Below are positions 35,987 through 44,169 of a DNA stretch of 64,000 bases, one piece after another. Each line of letters opens with the position of its first letter. Position 1 is the stretch's first letter. The notes beneath the pieces were generated by a model. It saw nothing but the letters and a program-made list of their open reading frames with translations, searched no databases and was not told the DNA's origin. The stretch is from Niastella koreensis GR20-10 (lineage in GTDB: Bacteria; Bacteroidota; Bacteroidia; Chitinophagales; Chitinophagaceae). The stretch is taken from NCBI RefSeq assembly GCF_000246855.1, contig NC_016609.1, forward strand, positions 3,782,001-3,846,000. The letters run 5' to 3'. A program made the translations under genes and the position numbers.

Positions 35987-36108
35987 TGAGATAATGTGAT
36001 AATTGAATACAGAGCTGTCAGCTTCTGTAAATAAAAAAGCTCACGCGAAGCATTCACGTAAGCTGTATTTCATTAGCTAATTATCGAATTAGCACATTAT
36101 CACATTAT
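35981..36108. repeat. Word-array hairpin element E2 with conserved core
   Basis: Left words TAATGAGA and TAATGTGA start at the purB stop. The core (36004-36073) opens GAATACAGAGCTGTCAG and closes AAGCTGTATTTCAT. The right words are complementary 8-mers (CATTAGCT, AATTATCG, CATTATCA). It lies between convergent purB and the tandem GNAT gene. Core spacing and sequence match E1. Confidence 0.85.
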
Positions 36109-37127
36109 CTTGTGTGTCTCCACCACAACATATCTCCCTTTTGCGTGAACTGCATAAACTGATTCTTCTCCAGCACCCGCATAGAGGCTTTATTCCCCGC
36201 ATAGGTTTCCGCCAGCACCGTGGTAATATCCGGGCGGGTGGCAGTCCATTGTAATAAGCCTTTAACCGCTTCGGTCATATAACCTTTGTTCACCATGGCG
36301 GGCATGGTACCATAGCCGATCTCTACACAACCATCAATGGCGGGCGGACCTTTAAACCCGATCTCGGCTACAATGGTATGGCTTAGTTTATCAACCACCA
36401 GCCAGAAGGTGAAGAACAGGTAATCGGGTTCGGCGGCGCGCCGCATGGCGGGCAGCGTTACCTTCATTACTGTATCATGTACCTGGGGCGACATGTTACG
36501 GCCAAAGGGCATCAGGTTAAGCGCGTGTTCCAGTTCGTCACTGCCCTTGCAGTACAACTCTAATTGTGGGATGGTAAGTGGAAATAAATGAAGCCGTTCT
36601 GTTTCTATTGCATTGGGATTGCGGCTGCTGAAATAACACAGGGTTTTATTGCCCTCCCGGAAGTTGGCCTGTTGCTGAAATCCGCACCGCAGCAGTACAT
36701 TTTGCGAAGCGGTGTTGGCTTCTTCGGTGATGGCCACTATTTTCGGCAGCTTCATAACGTCAAAGGCGTATTGCCGCCCGGCCAGGGTGCTTTCCGTAGC
36801 AAAGCCCTTGCCCCAGTAATCCTTCAGCAGGGCATACCCTAATTGTATTTCGTGATTCCGTTTAGAGTCGGCGCTTTCAACGGGAATAATGGCAAAGGAG
36901 CCAACAAAAGCGCCGGTAGCTTTTTCATCCATGGCCCAGCGGCCCATCAGCGGCCGTTGCTGGTAGTTTACAATGTTTCGCCTTAAAAACAGCGAACATT
37001 CTTTCCGGTCCCGGGCCTCGCGAATGTACCGCATCAGCTCCGGGTCACCATTCAGTTTGAAGAAGTTCTCTTCATCTTCCAGGGTATACCTGCGTATAAT
37101 TAACCGGTCTGTCTCGAATATAACCAT
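36105..37127 (-). CDS. Tandem GNAT acetyltransferase (two domains)
   Basis: 340 residues made of two GNAT-like halves. The first half (1-170) is RimJ/RimL-type: FETDRLIIRRYTLEDEENFF, then LGYALLKDYWGKGFATES with the acetyl-CoA loop, and NTASQNVLLRCGFQQ. The second half (about 175-340) starts again with IETERLHLFPLTIPQLELY and has IGYGTMPAMVNKGYMTEAVKGLLQ and NKASMRVLEKNQF. Both halves keep the C-terminal N-x-A/S-S-x-x-V-L-x-x-x-x-F motif. Either an internal duplication or a fusion made it. Substrate unknown. Confidence 0.9.
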   Translation of the reverse strand: MVIFETDRLIIRRYTLEDEENFFKLNGDPELMRYIREARDRKECSLFLRRNIVNYQQRPLMGRWAMDEKATGAFVGSFAIIPVESADSKRNHEIQLGYALLKDYWGKGFATESTLAGRQYAFDVMKLPKIVAITEEANTASQNVLLRCGFQQQANFREGNKTLCYFSSRNPNAIETERLHLFPLTIPQLELYCKGSDELEHALNLMPFGRNMSPQVHDTVMKVTLPAMRRAAEPDYLFFTFWLVVDKLSHTIVAEIGFKGPPAIDGCVEIGYGTMPAMVNKGYMTEAVKGLLQWTATRPDITTVLAETYAGNKASMRVLEKNQFMQFTQKGDMLWWRHTR

Positions 37128-37322
37128 AATTAATTTGCTAATGTGCTAATTTGCTAATGTGCCAATGAAAGCCAAAAACCAATGAGATAATTAGCTAATT
37201 CGATCATTCGATAATGGAATACAAAGCAGTCTGCTTCTGTGAATAAAAAAAGCTCATGCGTAGCATTCAAAAATGCTGTATGGCATTATCACATTAGCAA
37301 ATTATCACATTATCACATTCTT
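37128..37322. repeat. Word-array hairpin element E3 with diverged core
   Basis: On the left, four 8-base words alternate TAATTTGC and TAATGTGC, then TAATTAGC, TAATTCGA and TCATTCGA. The core (37215-37286) is a diverged relative of E1/E2 (opens GGAATACAAAGCAGTCTG, contains AAAGCTCATGCGTAGC). Right words are ATTATCAC and ATTAGCAA. The element spans the whole gap from the tandem GNAT start codon to the prfC stop. Confidence 0.85.
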
Positions 37323-38924
37323 CTACACCGCCTCTTTGTGGATTTCGCTGGTAAAATGGAACTCAATATCCGGATTGTTACTCCGTTCGGTATTCAGGAA
37401 CCATTCGCTTTGCGCCAGGTATACCAGGTGACCGTCTTTATCGGTAGCGATGTTGTTCGATTTAAAACGGGTGAAATCATCCAGCTTTTTGGGATCGGCG
37501 CTGGTGATCCAGCAGGCTTTGTAATAGGGCATGGTCCTGAATTCGCAGGAAGCGCCATACTCCTGTAATAACCGGTACTGGATCACTTCAAACTGCAGGT
37601 CGCCCACACAGCCAATGATCTTTTTGTTGCCGCCAAACTGGGTGAACAGCTGGGCCACGCCCTCGTCGGTAAGCTGTAAAAGACCTTTCTCCAATTGCTT
37701 GGTTTTCATCGGGTCTTTATTTATCACCTCTTTAAATATTTCAGGGCTGAACGAAGGAATACCGGTATAGTAGAAATTTTCTCCTTCGGTGAGGGTATCA
37801 CCGATCTTGAAGTTGCCTGTATCAAATAAACCTACCACATCGCCGGCAAAAGCTTCCTCGATCACATCCTTATCGCGGGCCATGAAAGTGTAAGGGTTGC
37901 TGAACCGCACGTCTTTATCGAGCCGTACGTGGTGGAAGTATTTGTTGCGCTCGAACCTGCCACTGCATACCCGTAAAAAGGCAATACGGTCGCGGTGTTT
38001 GGGATCGAGGTTGGCGTGGATCTTGAAAATAAAGCCACTGAACTTATCTTCGGTAGGCGGTACTTCCCGGGCTGAGGTAGCGCGCGGGCGGGGAATCGGC
38101 GCAATGCGGATGAAGGTATCCAGCATTTCCCTTACCCCAAAGTTGTTGATGGCAGAACCGAAGAATACGGGCGCCACTTTTCCGTTCAGGTAATCGGTGG
38201 TATTCAATTCGCCATAAACTCCGTCTACCAGTTCCACATCTTCCCGCAGAATAGCAGCATCTTTATCCCCCAGCTTTTCATCGAGCACAGGCAGACTGAG
38301 ATCTGTAATTCTTACGGTATCCTCATCATCGGCCACCGCCTTTGTATTGGCAGTAAACAACAACAGGTTTTTATCGTACAGGTTGTACACCCCTTTAAAG
38401 TCTTTACCGCTGTTGATGGGCAGGGTCATGGGGTGCAGGCTGATCTTTAATTCGTTTTCGATTTCTTCCAGCAGGTCGAACCGGTTCTTACCATCGCGGT
38501 CCATTTTATTGATGAACACGATCACCGGGGTATCGCGCATGCGGCACACCTCCATCAGGCGGCGGGTTTGATCCTCTACCCCGTTCACGCTGTCCACCAC
38601 CAGGATAACGCTGTCCACGGCAGTGAGGGTGCGGTAAGTATCCTCTGCAAAATCCTTGTGACCAGGGGTATCCAGCAGATTGATGAGAATATTTTTATAT
38701 TCGAAACTCATTACCGACGTGGCTACCGAGATACCTCTCTGGCGCTCAATTTCCATAAAGTCACTGGTAGCGTGTTTTTTGATCTTGTTGCTTTTTACCG
38801 CCCCGGCCGTTTGAATGGCACCCCCAAACAGGAGGAATTTCTCGGTAAGGGTGGTTTTACCGGCGTCAGGGTGCGAAATAATAGCAAAAGTGCGTCGCTT
38901 ATGAATTTCGTTATTGTATTTCAT
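37323..38924 (-). CDS. prfC: Peptide chain release factor 3
   Basis: 533 residues, the usual RF3 length. G-domain motifs are complete: G1 [13 protein letters not shown] (17-29), switch region [13 protein letters not shown]3 [12 protein letters not shown], and G4 NKMDRDG. RF3-specific C-terminal sequence includes [33 protein letters not shown]3 is the GTPase that recycles RF1/RF2 from the ribosome. ATG 38924 is the only sensible start. Its stop is followed immediately by repeat E3. Confidence 0.97.
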   Translation of the reverse strand: MKYNNEIHKRRTFAIISHPDAGKTTLTEKFLLFGGAIQTAGAVKSNKIKKHATSDFMEIERQRGISVATSVMSFEYKNILINLLDTPGHKDFAEDTYRTLTAVDSVILVVDSVNGVEDQTRRLMEVCRMRDTPVIVFINKMDRDGKNRFDLLEEIENELKISLHPMTLPINSGKDFKGVYNLYDKNLLLFTANTKAVADDEDTVRITDLSLPVLDEKLGDKDAAILREDVELVDGVYGELNTTDYLNGKVAPVFFGSAINNFGVREMLDTFIRIAPIPRPRATSAREVPPTEDKFSGFIFKIHANLDPKHRDRIAFLRVCSGRFERNKYFHHVRLDKDVRFSNPYTFMARDKDVIEEAFAGDVVGLFDTGNFKIGDTLTEGENFYYTGIPSFSPEIFKEVINKDPMKTKQLEKGLLQLTDEGVAQLFTQFGGNKKIIGCVGDLQFEVIQYRLLQEYGASCEFRTMPYYKACWITSADPKKLDDFTRFKSNNIATDKDGHLVYLAQSEWFLNTERSNNPDIEFHFTSEIHKEAV

Positions 38925-39002
38925 TGTGTTATATCAGATTGTGCTTTCCGGTCATAAACCATTTAGCCGCGCAAAGGTACGGTTTTTATGGGGGCGGATA
39001 CC

Positions 39003-39010
39003 TACATTTG
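39003..39010 (+). promoter_or_regulatory. -7 box upstream of the epimerase-like gene
   Basis: TACATTTG, exact consensus, 19 bases before ATG 39030. It lies between the divergent prfC and epimerase-like genes and rules out starts upstream of 39010. Confidence 0.55.
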
Positions 39011-39029
39011 CACTCTAAAAAAAAGAAGC

Positions 39030-39725
39030 ATGGTTGTTGGCAACGGACTTATTGCAAAGGCATTTGACCCGTGGTATTCGAAAGATGACAGATTCCTGGT
39101 CTTTGCATCCGGCGTGTCCAATTCCGGCACGGCCGACCCCGCCCAATTTTCCCGCGAGGCCAGGCTGCTGGAACAGACCCTGCAACAACACCCCGAAAAA
39201 ACCCTGGCCTACTTCAGCACCTGCAGCGTATACGATGCTTCTCTTTCGAATTCGCCCTACGTACAACACAAGCTGGCCATGGAAAACCTGATACGGACCA
39301 GCCATACAGGCTATCATATTTTCCGCATCTCTAACCTGGCAGGCAACACCAGCAATCCCAATACCTTTCTGAATTATTTTGCACAGCACATTCAATCGGG
39401 CAGTTTCTTTTATCTGTGGCACAACACCTGGCGCAATGTGCTGGATGTAACCGACCTGGTAGCCATTTGTAATCATATATTGCAACAGGGATTGTATAAA
39501 AATGAGATCGTCAATATCGCCAACCCCATCAGTAATAATGTAGAAGAGATCGTCAATATCCTGGAGACCGTACTACAAAAAAAAGGGAATTACGAATTGA
39601 TCGAAAAAACAAGCAAGCCAATAATTGATACCACTATTGTGCAGGAACTGGCGCCCGGATTGGATATTGCTTTCAATGAAAAGTACCTGTTCAATATCGT
39701 TAAAAAATATTTTGCCGCATTATGA
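39030..39725 (+). CDS. Short NAD(P)-dependent epimerase/dehydratase-like protein
   Basis: 231 residues from ATG 39030; a longer frame from 38988 crosses a -7 box and is unlikely. A Rossmann start MVVGNGLIAKAF (GxGxIA) is followed by FSTCSVYD, a YxxxK pair in YVQHKLAMENLI, FRISNLAG and NTWRNVLDVTDL. This is an abbreviated extended-SDR fold, shorter than the usual 300 or more residues. It is coupled by an ATGA overlap to a glycosyltransferase, so nucleotide-sugar or glycan modification is the likely setting. Exact reaction unknown. Confidence 0.78.
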   Translation: MVVGNGLIAKAFDPWYSKDDRFLVFASGVSNSGTADPAQFSREARLLEQTLQQHPEKTLAYFSTCSVYDASLSNSPYVQHKLAMENLIRTSHTGYHIFRISNLAGNTSNPNTFLNYFAQHIQSGSFFYLWHNTWRNVLDVTDLVAICNHILQQGLYKNEIVNIANPISNNVEEIVNILETVLQKKGNYELIEKTSKPIIDTTIVQELAPGLDIAFNEKYLFNIVKKYFAAL

Positions 39726-40903
39726 GTTACCAGCAGTCAAAAAGAAAATTGAGGTGGGAGCTGGCGCTCATGTTCCCGTTTGTTTGGCTGGGCAAATGCT
39801 ATGGATGGCTGTTTCCCTTAAAGACCCGGCATAAGGCCTTCCTGTTTTATCCCAACGGCGACATCGGCGGATCGCCCCGGGTGAATATAGATATTGCAAC
39901 AGCCATCCAGGACGCCCATCCGCTTATTATTTTTTCCAAGAAACCCAAAAACAACCAGTTCAGGGAACTGTACAACATACCCGGTGTACGGGTGATTGAC
40001 CTGCAGGCTTATATTGATAAAAAAGCCCTGCACTTTATCAACTTTTTTTTCCGGGGGGTTATTGCCGCATGGATCAACCGGGAAAGCAACCCGGTGGTAT
40101 TTGGCGGAGAGTCTATGTTCTTTTACAAGATTGTACCCCATTTGCGAAAAGGTATCCGTTGCGTGGAACTGTGCCATCTGGCCACCTGGATCAATTATAC
40201 CCTTGCCTATATTGACCGCATTGACCTGCGCATTTTCAGCACGCAGAAGCTGAAAGAAAATGTAGAAGAACTATACCGGCAGAACCACGTTCCTGCTCAT
40301 TTGTACAACCGCCTGCGTTTTATTGATAACGCCATAGATATCCCGGTATACAAAGCCATCTACAATCCCTTGCTGGAAGTAGTGTTCGTAGGCCGCGGGG
40401 CCCCGCAAAAAAGAGTGCCCCTTATTGCCGCTATTGCACAACGCATGCATGAAGCCGGAGACCCGGTACATTTCTCTTTTGTTGGCGATGTGGAAAAAGT
40501 GATAGATCCCGGCCAATACCCTTATTGCAAATTTTATGGCAATGTGAACGACAATGCGCTTATGGAGCGTATTTATGAGCAATCTGATGTGTTGTTGCTC
40601 ACCTCCGCTTTTGAAGGGTTACCTATTGTGGTCATGAAAATGATGGCTTATGGCAGAATAGTAGTGTCTACTGCGGTGAATGGCATTCCGGACTATATTA
40701 AACACCAGCAAAACGGCCTGCTTATTTATGCTACAGACGAAACCGCGATAGTTGAAGAAGGCGTGCAACTGATCCGTTACATCGTGGCGAACCGGGATGC
40801 AGCCACGCAGCTGGGTCATCAGGCACATCTCGATGCAGCAGCCCTGTTCAGCCCGGATGTGTTTAGTAAAACTTACAGAGAAATATTGCTTGGGCAGCCA
40901 TGA
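39722..40903 (+). CDS. Glycosyltransferase, GT4-like
   Basis: 393 residues, GT-B fold. N-terminal YPNGDIGGSPRVNIDIATAI resembles the acceptor-domain glycine loop. The C-terminal domain has EVVFVGRGAPQKRVPLIAAIAQRM and the donor-binding stretch TSAFEGLPIVVMKMMAYGRIVVSTAVNGIPDYI with the E-x7-E-like pair. The start codon overlaps the epimerase-like stop (ATGA). It converges with the MgtC-like gene with only ten bases between the stops and no hairpin terminator. Confidence 0.9.
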   Translation: MSYQQSKRKLRWELALMFPFVWLGKCYGWLFPLKTRHKAFLFYPNGDIGGSPRVNIDIATAIQDAHPLIIFSKKPKNNQFRELYNIPGVRVIDLQAYIDKKALHFINFFFRGVIAAWINRESNPVVFGGESMFFYKIVPHLRKGIRCVELCHLATWINYTLAYIDRIDLRIFSTQKLKENVEELYRQNHVPAHLYNRLRFIDNAIDIPVYKAIYNPLLEVVFVGRGAPQKRVPLIAAIAQRMHEAGDPVHFSFVGDVEKVIDPGQYPYCKFYGNVNDNALMERIYEQSDVLLLTSAFEGLPIVVMKMMAYGRIVVSTAVNGIPDYIKHQQNGLLIYATDETAIVEEGVQLIRYIVANRDAATQLGHQAHLDAAALFSPDVFSKTYREILLGQP

Positions 40904-40913
40904 GGCAGGAGTT

Positions 40914-41546
40914 TTAAAACACAAACTTCTGCACCGCCGCATCATTCAGGATATGACTGATAAACGCGTGATGGTTCTTTTTGGAACCAGCGGCATCCCA
41001 GGTGGCCTGGCAGGTTTGATTTTCCTTACTGAACTGGCCTCTTTTAAAGGTGAGGTGATAGCGTTTCATCAGGTCTTCATAATGGTCAAATACCTGGTCG
41101 TGGTAAGCACAGGTGATCTCATACGTATGCACCCGGTTAATGCGGTCAATCCATTCCTCCACCAGCTTGAATGATTGTAAAATGCCCACCAGCACAATAC
41201 AACCCGCCAGCGCTATATACTGGTGACCGGCCCCTACCCCTACCCCCAATGCAGCCGTGGCCCAGATGGTGGCAGCCGTGGTAACACCGTTAATGCCGGT
41301 TCCCCCCATAAAGATCACCCCGGCGCCCACAAAACCAATCCCGGTAACAATATTACTGGCAATACGGTCGGGCGAAGTACGCTCGCCCAGCTCCATCGAA
41401 AAAATGGTAAACAGGGTGGCGCCCAAACAGATCAGCATCAGCGTACGCAAACCCGCCGATTTGTTATGATATTCCCGTTCAGACCCTATTATAGCGCCAA
41501 TTAAAATTGAAATAAGCAGTTTTGTTACGATATCCAACGTATCCAT
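40914..41546 (-). CDS. MgtC/SapB family membrane protein
   Basis: 210 residues with four or five membrane helices in the first 135 (LLISILIGAIIGSEREYHNKSAGLRTLMLICLGATLF, IVTGIGFVGAGVIFMGG, TAATIWATAALGVGVGAG) and a small soluble C-terminal domain. The SEREYHNKSAGLRT and GIGFVGAG motifs define the family. MgtC proteins help cells at low magnesium or in acid and can restrain the F-ATPase; the role here is not shown. No leader or Mg-sensing element was recognised. Confidence 0.93.
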   Translation of the reverse strand: MDTLDIVTKLLISILIGAIIGSEREYHNKSAGLRTLMLICLGATLFTIFSMELGERTSPDRIASNIVTGIGFVGAGVIFMGGTGINGVTTAATIWATAALGVGVGAGHQYIALAGCIVLVGILQSFKLVEEWIDRINRVHTYEITCAYHDQVFDHYEDLMKRYHLTFKRGQFSKENQTCQATWDAAGSKKNHHAFISHILNDAAVQKFVF

Positions 41547-41631
41547 CCATTGAAGATATTAAAAATCAGTAAACGGGTTAACTGTTTAAAGAAAATTGTA
41601 TCACCGAAAGTATAGCCTTGTTATTTCGTCC

Positions 41632-41680
41632 TCAACGTATTAACTTGTCAACTTTTCAACCTGTGAACATATCAACTACC
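41632..41680. repeat. TCAA-type 8-base word array upstream of the mutarotase gene
   Basis: Words CGTATTAA, CTTGTCAA, CTTTTCAA, CCTGTGAA and CATATCAA keep an 8-base register with drifting sequence. It is the same style as the array at 7305-7427 and ends seven bases before the ATG at 41687. No complementary arm is visible. Confidence 0.65.
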
Positions 41681-41686
41681 TCCATT

Positions 41687-42556
41687 ATGTTAACGATAGA
41701 AAATAACCAGATAAAAGCCGTTATAAACGCCAAAGGCGCCGAGCTTACCCAACTGATCCTAAAAGAACATCAACTGGACTATATGTGGGGCGGCGACCCG
41801 GCCGTATGGGGCAAACACTCACCCGTATTGTTTCCCATTGTAGGCTCGTTAAAAAACAATACCTACTACTACAACGGACAGGCGTACCAGCTGCCCCGGC
41901 ATGGATTTGCCCGCGATAAACAATTTGCGGTAGAAAGCCAGTCGGCCGATACCATTAGCTTTTTATTACGCAACGATGCCGAAACCGCTACCGTGTATCC
42001 CTTTGCGTTTGAGTTTCGTATCCGGTACACCCTGGTAGATAATTCCCTGGCTGTTGCCTATGAAGTAGTGAATCCGGACAAAACAGACCTGTATTTTTCC
42101 GTAGGCGCCCACCCGGCCTTTAAGATCCCGGTAGTACCAGGTACAGAATACACCGATTACTATTTACAATTCAACCAGGTTGAAACCACGCCGCGCTGGC
42201 CCATTTCACCCGACGGACTGATAGAACAAACGCCCTTACCGCTGTTACAAAACACCAACCGCCTCAACCTTACAAAAGACCTCTTTCAAAAAGATGCGCT
42301 GGTGTTAAAAGGCATGCCGTCTACCATTGTAACCCTCGGTTCTGCCAAAACACCCCACGGTTTCCGCTTCGATTATCCCGGCTTTCCCTTTATGGGCATC
42401 TGGGCCGCCAAAAACGCCGATTTTGTTTGCATAGAACCCTGGTGTGGAATAGCAGACAGCGTTGCTACATCACAACAGTTACAGGAAAAAGAAGGTATTA
42501 ATAAACTGGCCGCCGGGGAAACATTTACGCGTACGTGGACTATAACACTAATGTGA
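41687..42556 (+). CDS. Aldose 1-epimerase family protein (LacX-like)
   Basis: 289 residues from ATG 41687 (MLTIENNQIKAVINAKGAEL); 23 upstream in-frame codons fall inside a word array and are rejected. Galactose-mutarotase-like fold with WGKHSPVLFPIVGSL, RHGFARDKQF (catalytic His candidate), SVGAHPAFKIP (second His) and FVCIEPWCG near the end (catalytic Glu). The LacX branch acts on aldoses of unknown identity. The last codons, Leu-Met-stop, already belong to repeat E4. Confidence 0.92.
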   Translation: MLTIENNQIKAVINAKGAELTQLILKEHQLDYMWGGDPAVWGKHSPVLFPIVGSLKNNTYYYNGQAYQLPRHGFARDKQFAVESQSADTISFLLRNDAETATVYPFAFEFRIRYTLVDNSLAVAYEVVNPDKTDLYFSVGAHPAFKIPVVPGTEYTDYYLQFNQVETTPRWPISPDGLIEQTPLPLLQNTNRLNLTKDLFQKDALVLKGMPSTIVTLGSAKTPHGFRFDYPGFPFMGIWAAKNADFVCIEPWCGIADSVATSQQLQEKEGINKLAAGETFTRTWTITLM

Positions 42557-42692
42557 TAATTTGCCAATATGCTAATGTGCTAATAGAATACAATTTTTTG
42601 AGTGCTTCGCGTGAGCATTTTTATTTACAGAAGCTGACAGCTCTGTATTTCATTAGCAAATTAGCACATTATCACATTAGCTAATTTGCCCC
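42545..42692. repeat. Word-array hairpin element E4, core inverted
   Basis: Left words (CTAATGTG, ATAATTTG, GCTAATGTGC) begin in the last codons of the mutarotase gene. The core (42586-42653) is the reverse complement of the E1/E2 core: GTGCTTCGCGTGAGC, TTTACAGAAGCTGACAGC and CTGTATTTCAT occur in that order. Right words ATTAGCAA, ATTAGCAC, ATTATCAC follow. The opposite orientation shows that the core can be placed either way. Confidence 0.85.
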
Positions 42693-42752
42693 TCTCTTCA
42701 GCCTAAGCAACCATTTAACACTACAGTTACCTAATAATCAGGTGTTTCCTAT

Positions 42753-42760
42753 TATATTTG
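42753..42760 (+). promoter_or_regulatory. -7 box four bases from the ABC permease ATG
   Basis: TATATTTG, exact consensus. The start codon is at 42765, so transcription would begin at about the ATG itself. No good -33 box is visible. Confidence 0.6.
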
Positions 42761-42764
42761 GTGT

Positions 42765-44015
42765 ATGCGCCGAGTCCTTGAAATTCTGGGCAGTAGCCTC
42801 AACTTAACCTGGCAGGAATTTAAATCCCATAAAATTCGCACCTTGCTCTCATTGACCGGGGTGGCCTTTGGTATTTTTTGCATTATCAGCGTGCTGGCCA
42901 CGGTAGATAGTCTTAAATACCAGGTTAAAAAAGACATTCAGGCGCTGGGCACCAATACCGTGTACATCGATAAATGGGTGTATGCCGGTGGTCCCGACTA
43001 TCCCTGGTGGCGCTATGTAAAACGTCCCTCCCCCAGCTACGACGAAATGAAGCTGCTGAAAGAAAGAGTGCCTGCCGCCGCCAATGTGGCTCTCAATATC
43101 AATACCAACAGTTATGTAGGGTTCCAGAACGATGTCATAAACAGTGTGAACTACTATGGCATCACCGATGAGTTTATAAATATTCAACCTGTAGAAATTG
43201 AACTGGGCCGGTATCTGCAACCCGCCGATTACGACTTTGCCGCCAATGTAATCGTGATGGGTTATACCATTGCCGAAACGCTGTTTGGCAAAGCCGAAAA
43301 AGCAGTGGGCACCACCGTTATTCTCAAAGAAGGCAAACGCGCCCTGGTGGTTGGACTCATAAAAAAACAGGGCAAAAGCTTTGTAGGCGGTTGGGAATAC
43401 GACAACAGCATCCTGATGCCGCTGGGCTTTATGAAACAAATGGTACGCGAAAAAACCAGCAGTCCCATCATAATGGTACAGGGCCGGGAAACGGTGCCCA
43501 TGAACCAGTTGCGCGATGAGCTTACCGGCGCCATGCGTTCCATCCGCAAATTAAAACCCACGCAGGAAGATGATTTTGCCCTGAACGACATTGATGCCTT
43601 CAGCAGTTTCGCCGATGAGATCTTTGGCGGCATCAATAAAGGCGGCTGGGCCATTGCCTGTCTCTCGCTGGTAGTTGGCATGTTTGGCGTAGCCAATATC
43701 ATGTTTGTGACCGTACGCGAACGCACCTCACAGATCGGACTGAAAAAAGCCATCGGCGCCAAAAGCTCTATGATCCTCACCGAATTCCTGCTCGAAAGCG
43801 CCTTCCTGTGTATTATGGGCGGCATACTAGGGCTGTCTATAGTATTCGCACTCACCCTGGCTTCCAAAGCCATCTTTGGGTTCACCGTGTTTATAGCGCC
43901 CGGCATCCTCATACTGGCTATCTCCATTTGTATTATCGTAGGCGTATTGGCCGGAATTATTCCCGCCAGGATCGCTGCTAAAATGGACCCGGTAGTAGCT
44001 ATCAGAAGCAAATAG
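42765..44015 (+). CDS. MacB-like ABC transporter permease
   Basis: 416 residues with MacB/FtsX topology: one N-terminal helix (about 28-50, TLLSLTGVAFGIFCIISVLATV), a periplasmic MacB_PCD domain (about 55-290), then three helices in the FtsX domain (about 300-325, 350-380, 385-405). The coupling region VRERTSQIGLKKAIGAKSSMILTEFLLES is typical, as is the ending IPARIAAKMDPVVAIRS. These permeases work with a MacB-type ATPase, and neither ATPase nor membrane-fusion partner is in the window. It may export peptides or act in lipoprotein or toxin transfer. Confidence 0.92.
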   Translation: MRRVLEILGSSLNLTWQEFKSHKIRTLLSLTGVAFGIFCIISVLATVDSLKYQVKKDIQALGTNTVYIDKWVYAGGPDYPWWRYVKRPSPSYDEMKLLKERVPAAANVALNINTNSYVGFQNDVINSVNYYGITDEFINIQPVEIELGRYLQPADYDFAANVIVMGYTIAETLFGKAEKAVGTTVILKEGKRALVVGLIKKQGKSFVGGWEYDNSILMPLGFMKQMVREKTSSPIIMVQGRETVPMNQLRDELTGAMRSIRKLKPTQEDDFALNDIDAFSSFADEIFGGINKGGWAIACLSLVVGMFGVANIMFVTVRERTSQIGLKKAIGAKSSMILTEFLLESAFLCIMGGILGLSIVFALTLASKAIFGFTVFIAPGILILAISICIIVGVLAGIIPARIAAKMDPVVAIRSK

Positions 44016-44157
44016 CTTCAGGCTGCACGCAAATACAGGGCGAAAGTTGAAAGCCTAAAGCTAAAAGCAAATACAATTTCTTTTTTTTCGCTTTAGCCTT
44101 TAACCTTTGGGCTTTTACCTCGTTGCCTTTATGCCTTGTTGCCTTGTTGCCTTTTTC
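44013..44157. repeat. Word-array hairpin element E5 (AAAGC / GCTTT type)
   Basis: Left words are of the type AAAGCCTAAAGCTAAAAGC and right words complementary (GCTTTAGCC, TTTAACCTTTGGGC). They surround a GCAAATACAATTTC centre, and a second GCAAATACAGGG lies further left. A run of TTGCCTTn 8-mers (44122-44152) follows and supplies TTG sequences at the -33 distance from the tsaD -7 box. The word family differs from E1-E4 but the AATACA anchor is shared. Confidence 0.75.
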
Positions 44158-44165
44158 TATATTTG
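44158..44165 (+). promoter_or_regulatory. -7 box four bases from the tsaD GTG
   Basis: TATATTTG, exact consensus; the GTG start is at 44170. A TTG at 44136-44138 leaves a spacer of about 19 bases. Predicts a leaderless tsaD message. Confidence 0.65.
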
Positions 44166-44169
44166 CAAG

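Noticed and set aside
41230-41500. Plus-strand proline/threonine-rich frames
   Set aside because: Antisense shadows of the MgtC-like gene.
43262-44011. 249-codon minus-strand frame
   Set aside because: Antisense to the ABC permease gene, which has full MacB/FtsX features.
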